From assembly GCA_902780525.1 (NCBI GenBank), contig CACZFL010000006.1, positions 1-64,000 on the forward strand: a stretch of 64,000 nucleotides of DNA, written 5' to 3'. Below, piece by piece: positions 60,409 through 64,000 of this stretch. Below the pieces are notes generated by a model. That model was not told the DNA's origin, did no database searches, and was given only the letters and a program-made list of their open reading frames with translations. This DNA comes from an uncultured bacterium. GTDB taxonomy: Bacteria > Cyanobacteriota > Vampirovibrionia > Gastranaerophilales > Gastranaerophilaceae. Numbering within the stretch: position 1 is the first letter of the stretch; the number at the start of each line of letters is the position of its first letter. The translations under genes and the position numbers were made by a program.

Positions 60409-61320
60409 TTATTTATTTTTCTTGCATGAGGTCTGACAATTGGTTATGTAGCAAACTGGTTCTGAATGAATTGAGATTGAGCAGTTCGGATAAAGCTCGC
60501 AAATTTGTTTTTCTATTTCATCACAGATTTTGTGACATTCGCAAATAGAAGTATTTTCCTGAAACTGCAAAATTAAATCAATATCTTTTGTCGGACCTAC
60601 CTGTCTGGCTTTGAGGCTTTCTGGTTTAAGGGTTACATTTGTAGAATAGTCACTGATTATTTTTTTGATGCTGTATATGTTTTCTTCAGGAAGTGAATGG
60701 TCAAGAAGATTACTGCCGGCTTTGTTTGATATTGAATAACCTGCCCTGAAGATTATTGCTGCAACTATGATTGCAATAACAGGGTCAAGCAAGCTGTATC
60801 CGGTTATTTTTATGAGAATCAAACCAAACATAACACCCAGTGATGAATAAACATCAGTTCTCAAATGTTCAGCATCAGCATAGAGAGATATGGAATTTGT
60901 TTCTTTTGCAACTTTAAATAACAGTGAGCTGACAATGATGTTAAATATAACCGCAATAAGCATAACAGCTATACCCAGGTTATTCTCTGTATCCATATCA
61001 AACCCAAAGAGAATTTTCTTTGATGCTTCCCATATAATAAGCAGAGCGGCAAATATTATCAAATCGCCTTCTATAAATCCTGCCATATCTTCATATTTTC
61101 CGTGACCGTATGGGTGGTCTTTATCAGCCGGCTGGGATGATTTTATGACAGAAAAAAAGGTCAGACACGATGCAAACAAGTCGCTGAGAGAATGAATCGC
61201 CTCAGATATAATACTCAGACTTCCGCTCAGTACACCTGTTATGATTTTTAAAACCGATAAAATAACATTCGAGGTTATTGATAAACCGGCTACAAGTTTT
61301 TTCTTGGTATTAATTTGCAT
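60409..61320 (-). CDS. Cation diffusion facilitator transporter with Cys-rich C-terminal domain
   Basis: 303 residues. Six helices with the metal sites SEAIHSLSDLFASC (helix 2) and DAEHLRTDVYSSLGV (helix 5), FieF-like, plus DHPYGHGKYEDM in the first loop. The C-terminal cytoplasmic domain is complete and unusually Cys-rich (ICECHKICDE, CELYPNCS, VCYITNCQTSCKKNK), unlike the usual His-based sites. This suggests a thiophilic metal sensor role (inference). TGcTAAAAT lies seven bases before the ATG, with no Shine-Dalgarno. Confidence 0.85.
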   Translation of the reverse strand: MQINTKKKLVAGLSITSNVILSVLKIITGVLSGSLSIISEAIHSLSDLFASCLTFFSVIKSSQPADKDHPYGHGKYEDMAGFIEGDLIIFAALLIIWEASKKILFGFDMDTENNLGIAVMLIAVIFNIIVSSLLFKVAKETNSISLYADAEHLRTDVYSSLGVMFGLILIKITGYSLLDPVIAIIVAAIIFRAGYSISNKAGSNLLDHSLPEENIYSIKKIISDYSTNVTLKPESLKARQVGPTKDIDLILQFQENTSICECHKICDEIEKQICELYPNCSISIHSEPVCYITNCQTSCKKNK

Positions 61321-61327
61321 ATTACAT

Positions 61328-61336
61328 ATTTTAGCA
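61328..61336 (-). promoter_or_regulatory. Extended -10 box, predicted leaderless start of the CDF gene
   Basis: Minus strand TGcTAAAAT lies seven bases before the ATG at 61320; no ribosome site. Confidence 0.5.
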
Positions 61337-61437
61337 CTAAATTGTATTTTTATTATGTAAGAAAAAATATTTTGTTAAAACAAATACAAAGTTATTCTTA
61401 TAAGCCATATGGCTGATAACATATCAGAGATTAAATA

Positions 61438-61446
61438 TGTTATAAT
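61438..61446 (+). promoter_or_regulatory. Extended -10 promoter with a short upstream ORF
   Basis: TGtTATAAT is the same element as the one before the S1 gene. The leader to 61546 is about 95 bases and contains GGGGATAATGACAGT followed by an eight-codon frame, ATG to TAA at 61484-61507 (MDILNIK). Confidence 0.45.
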
Positions 61447-61483
61447 TAGGTTGTTAAAACTATCACTTGGGGATAATGACAGT

Positions 61484-61507
61484 ATGGATATCTTAAATAT
61501 TAAGTAA
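61484..61507 (+). CDS. Possible leader peptide / upstream ORF (7 codons)
   Basis: MDILNIK then TAA, with GGGG about eleven bases before the ATG, in the leader of the 313-residue gene. It could be a regulatory uORF or chance; nothing more can be said. Confidence 0.2.
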   Translation: MDILNIK

Positions 61508-61545
61508 CGTCTTGTCTGCAAATGAGTGAAAAGAAAGGCTGTTTA

Positions 61546-62487
61546 ATGATAGACTTTATTACAATGATATATAATAAAATAAAGAATCTTAAATCTTTAT
61601 TGTTTAGTATCGATTTTATAAAAGAATGTAAAATCCGAAAATTAATTGGTAATATTTTTAAATACGAACATAACGAAAATAATATTTACTTTATATTGTC
61701 AAATGAGAAAAACGGAAAAGAAATAATACGAAACCTTACAAAAAATCAGCAAAATAATATCAAAGATGTCTGCATACAATTTCAACAACTTCTTGCAGAA
61801 AATAATGTTTCTGAAGAACAAAAAATAGTTAAATTGTCTGATCCAGATTTTGTTGAAGTATTGACAGATGCATATGAAATTTCAAAGTCTATGAACGACA
61901 TTGAAAAAAGAAAGATACTTTCGGATTTAATATATAAAAAATTCAAAGCAGAAGATGAGGATGAATCAAATACACTTTCTCAATCAATAAGAATAATGAA
62001 AACCCTTACAAAAAACCACTTAAAACTAAACTCTTTATTTTATATGTTTAGGAGCGGTTGTTTAAAAGAGTTTAAATCTCCTGAAGAATTAAATGCTTTT
62101 TATGACAAATATGTATCTAAATTAATTGATATTCCAATTGATAAAATCAGAGATATCGGAACAACTGTTGTAGGTAGTGGTTGTGCTGTTACATATACGT
62201 TTGGTTCTTCTGTATCAAGTTTTTTTGACAATCATTTAGCAGAATATTATGCCAAATTAATAACAAAAGAAAATATTTCAACAGAAGAAGAAAAGCAAAA
62301 AAATATTATAGAAATATTAAATAAAATATGGAATCAGTCAGGGCTTACGTCGGCATTCCCGACAGCCGTAGGTAAATGTATAGGAAAAACTTATCTGCAT
62401 GATATTTTGGGGCTGGATATTACAGAGAAAATAGAAGAGAATCCTTTAAAAGATACTGATAAAATTGCAACAGTACAAGTCCTATAA
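61546..62487 (+). CDS. Unknown 313-residue protein
   Basis: AAAGG lies seven bases before the ATG at 61546; an ATG at 61522 lacks a site. The sequence is highly charged and helical (residues 60-190), then has a Gly-rich hydrophobic patch GTTVVGSGCAVTYTFGSSVSSF near residue 215-235 that is too short and polar to be a clear membrane helix. I recognise no family. AT content is higher than in the housekeeping genes, as in the following region, so recent acquisition or fast evolution is possible. Confidence 0.6.
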   Translation: MIDFITMIYNKIKNLKSLLFSIDFIKECKIRKLIGNIFKYEHNENNIYFILSNEKNGKEIIRNLTKNQQNNIKDVCIQFQQLLAENNVSEEQKIVKLSDPDFVEVLTDAYEISKSMNDIEKRKILSDLIYKKFKAEDEDESNTLSQSIRIMKTLTKNHLKLNSLFYMFRSGCLKEFKSPEELNAFYDKYVSKLIDIPIDKIRDIGTTVVGSGCAVTYTFGSSVSSFFDNHLAEYYAKLITKENISTEEEKQKNIIEILNKIWNQSGLTSAFPTAVGKCIGKTYLHDILGLDITEKIEENPLKDTDKIATVQVL

Positions 62488-62914
62488 TAAAATGGCAAAC
62501 TCGGACCGATGCCGAACCTTGTCTAAATACGATTAATTATTGTTTTAGGAGTTAATACGACAATCTGTGTGCAAAACAACAGTAGATTTGAGAAAAAGTA
62601 ACAGTGAGTTTGAAAATTATAAAAATAAAGTGGGTGGGAAATACTGGATTTTAGGTGTGTTTAAATGTTTTATGCATATTCCTGCCCTACGTACTAAGCA
62701 CTTATCCTCATTTCCCTCTTTATCATTCATCTCGAATCCTATAATAACTTGTGGCATTGATATTAGTAGGATACAATTTTAATTATTTTTTATAAAAAAT
62801 AATTAAGATAGATAGGATATTATTTATATTAAACAAATATATTTTAGACATTGTAATATTGATTTATTAAAAAATAAAATCTAAGAATATTTATAAATAA
62901 AAGGGAACGGCAAA

Positions 62915-62940
62915 TAGGTTGGGCATACTTGCCCAACCTA
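62915..62940. repeat. Perfect hairpin TAGGTTGGGCA-tact-TGCCCAACCTA
   Basis: Eleven paired bases with a four-base loop. It stands out by its GC content in a very AT-rich region. Hairpins with this AGGTTGGGC core occur widely as dispersed repeats in bacteria; here only one copy is seen. No T-run follows, so it is not an obvious terminator. Confidence 0.6.
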
Positions 62941-63112
62941 CATTTGTTTGCTTATCGTCAAAAAGGACAAAAAAATATACCAATAAATGTTCATCCTTAG
63001 TGTCTGTAAAAGAACACATGAAACGAGAAAACGGAACTGATGGTACGAGAAATTTCCGCAACTTAACTTCAAAAAAAACATCAATAATCAGCTGATTTAT
63101 TTAGAATTATAT

Positions 63113-63144
63113 AATGTAACAATTCTTACTTAAATGTAACAATT
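63113..63144. repeat. Direct repeat AATGTAACAATT, two copies 20 bases apart
   Basis: AATGTAACAATT at 63113-63124 and 63133-63144. The 20-base period puts both on the same face of the helix, upstream of the EF-hand gene. Candidate operator. Confidence 0.45.
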
Positions 63145-63208
63145 TTACTAAAATCATTAAAGTTTTTTCAAAATATGCCGATACACATAATGTAAGATTG
63201 GTATAACT

Positions 63209-64000
63209 ATGTCATTTAGCTATTACGATAAAGATAACAATATAAAACGGCTCAATATTGAAGTTGGCAAAGAATGGAGTTCATATAAAGAAAAAGATGA
63301 AAATTCTTTGATGAACTCGGTTTTTGATGCTGTTGACCAAAATCCTGATGGAAAAGTGGATAAAGAAGAATTAAATATTCTTCAAAAATTACTAAAAATT
63401 GCAGATTCACAAATTGATAAATTTAAAAATAATAATATTATTGAAAAAGATGAATTGGAAATATTATTTAACAAGATTAATACGCAGGATTTAGAATCTC
63501 TGGAACATAATCATAATCCTAGTCAAATAACACCGAAAATTATAAATATTCCTGACGATATAAGTAAATTAAAGAATTATACATACTTATCAACATATAA
63601 AGTGTTTGGTGAAGACGAAGAAGGAAATGACGATAAGATTAAAGTTGAAAAAGTTATTGTTGATTATTCAAGCCTAAAGAATTTAGAAGCAGGTAAATAC
63701 CATATTGATTCTTGGAAACAAGTTGCCAATAATGATGATATTTTAACCATTATACCTGTTTTTAGAAAAATATCTGAATCTAATCAAGACGGAACACAGA
63801 ATTGGTCAGAAGGAATTAATAGAAATATATCAAAAATACAATTTGATAAAACAGGTTGCAGCAAAAAACTTTTTGAATTCATGAAGAAAGTAGGTGAAGA
63901 ACAAGGTTTTACTATTGAATTATTAGATGGCAGCGAAGGATGGATAGAAGATTGTGGTGTTGTTCGATTTGATAAAAAACAAGTTATACCTAACTGTGAT
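63209..64000 (+). CDS. EF-hand calcium-binding protein, 5' part
   Basis: 264 codons are open from the ATG at 63209 to the window edge, with no stop. Residues about 47-58 form a canonical EF-hand loop DQNPDGKVDKEE (Asp1, Asn3, Asp5, Asp9, Glu12). A second degenerate hand follows near 80 (DKFKNNNIIEKDE). Then comes a mixed domain of unknown type (DILTIIPVFRKI, FTIELLDGSEGWIEDCG). No signal peptide at the start. Possibly a large surface or calcium-regulated protein; the rest is beyond the window. Upstream direct repeats may control it. Confidence 0.7.
   Translation, partial: MSFSYYDKDNNIKRLNIEVGKEWSSYKEKDENSLMNSVFDAVDQNPDGKVDKEELNILQKLLKIADSQIDKFKNNNIIEKDELEILFNKINTQDLESLEHNHNPSQITPKIINIPDDISKLKNYTYLSTYKVFGEDEEGNDDKIKVEKVIVDYSSLKNLEAGKYHIDSWKQVANNDDILTIIPVFRKISESNQDGTQNWSEGINRNISKIQFDKTGCSKKLFEFMKKVGEEQGFTIELLDGSEGWIEDCGVVRFDKKQVIPNCD

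Larger units (their letters stand above)
62488..63208 (+). other. Gene-poor AT-rich stretch
   Basis: No frame here looks coding; a 71-codon frame at 62567 lacks a ribosome site and a protein-like composition. Visible features are a perfect 11-base hairpin (62915-62940), a pair of 12-base direct repeats (63113-63144), and many runs of A/T. Confidence 0.6.

Noticed and set aside
62567-62782. 71-residue frame in the gene-poor stretch
   Set aside because: No Shine-Dalgarno, odd composition, no family recognised; more likely chance in AT-rich DNA.
1-64000. CRISPR array, rRNA operon, phage or transposase genes
   Set aside because: I looked for regular spaced repeats, rRNA blocks, and integrase or transposase motifs and found none.

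Overview
The window is a low-GC, gene-dense bacterial chromosome segment with no phage, plasmid or insertion-sequence gene. The best guess is a gut member of the Cyanobacteriota sister class Vampirovibrionia (Melainabacteria, order Gastranaerophilales). Reasons: the ribosomal tail has the order rpoA-rplQ-truA-rplM-rpsI, which is typical of cyanobacteria; RpoA is cyanobacterium-like; there is an outer-membrane barrel end (diderm), rubrerythrin and NADP-type GdhA (anaerobic fermenter), and GH35 glycoside use (gut). This placement is inference from gene content and order and was not tested by phylogeny.

Layout. 1-198: end of an outer-membrane beta-barrel protein. 387-7526 (minus): six-gene surface-polysaccharide operon (glf, four GT2 glycosyltransferases, an MsbA-like ABC exporter). 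7.7-16.9 kb: a decayed OmpH fragment, a DUF2130 coiled-coil protein, an OPA-type MFS transporter, two lineage-type membrane proteins, a short CDF exporter with an HpcH-like protein, and the AmmeMemoRadiSam genes read divergently. 16.9-20.3 kb (minus): complete serine operon (class V aminotransferase, serA, serB). 20.4-23.3 kb: GH35 beta-galactosidase plus a small partner. 23.3-27.9 kb (minus): cysS, a SpoIID-like protein and murJ. 28.8-34.0 kb: infA-rpmJ-rpsM-rpsK-rpsD-rpoA-rplQ-truA-rplM-rpsI. 34.2-36.9 kb: gdhA and ribosomal protein S1. 36.8-42.4 kb (minus): maf, radical SAM, a CE-clan-like cysteine peptidase, tpiA, a flagellin-like protein and a secreted protein. 42.5-56.5 kb: tRNA-Leu(CAA), a divergent glycogen-synthase-like giant, a CheR-like methyltransferase, an LL-DAP-aminotransferase-like enzyme, a cytoplasmic-looking M16 protease, rbfA-truB and a cluster of small lineage proteins. 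56.5-61.3 kb: GNAT, rubrerythrin, a K+ uptake operon (TrkH/KtrB, TrkA/KtrA, HAMP protein) and a Cys-rich CDF transporter. 61.5-64.0 kb: an unknown protein, a 0.7 kb gene-poor stretch, and the start of an EF-hand protein.

Two patterns run across the window and are the most interesting observations. (1) Eight or nine otherwise unrelated proteins (glycogen-synthase-like, CheR-like, M16, GNAT, several unknowns) carry a short motif within their first ~45 residues: one or two aliphatic or polar residues, then Phe, then a small or basic residue and Gly/Ala/Ser (ISFRGG, QFKGKG, LAFGS, VFNGA, ISFGE, NFKAT, GFKTP), usually after an Asn/Ile-rich start. None has a signal peptide. It looks like a shared N-terminal tag. 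(2) At least nine genes have an extended -10 or -10 hexamer ending only 6-7 nt before the ATG and no Shine-Dalgarno, which predicts leaderless mRNAs, including two divergent pairs.

Start codons were revised by Shine-Dalgarno position where the longest frame was unlikely. Functional calls rest on motif and family recognition by eye; no database search was run.
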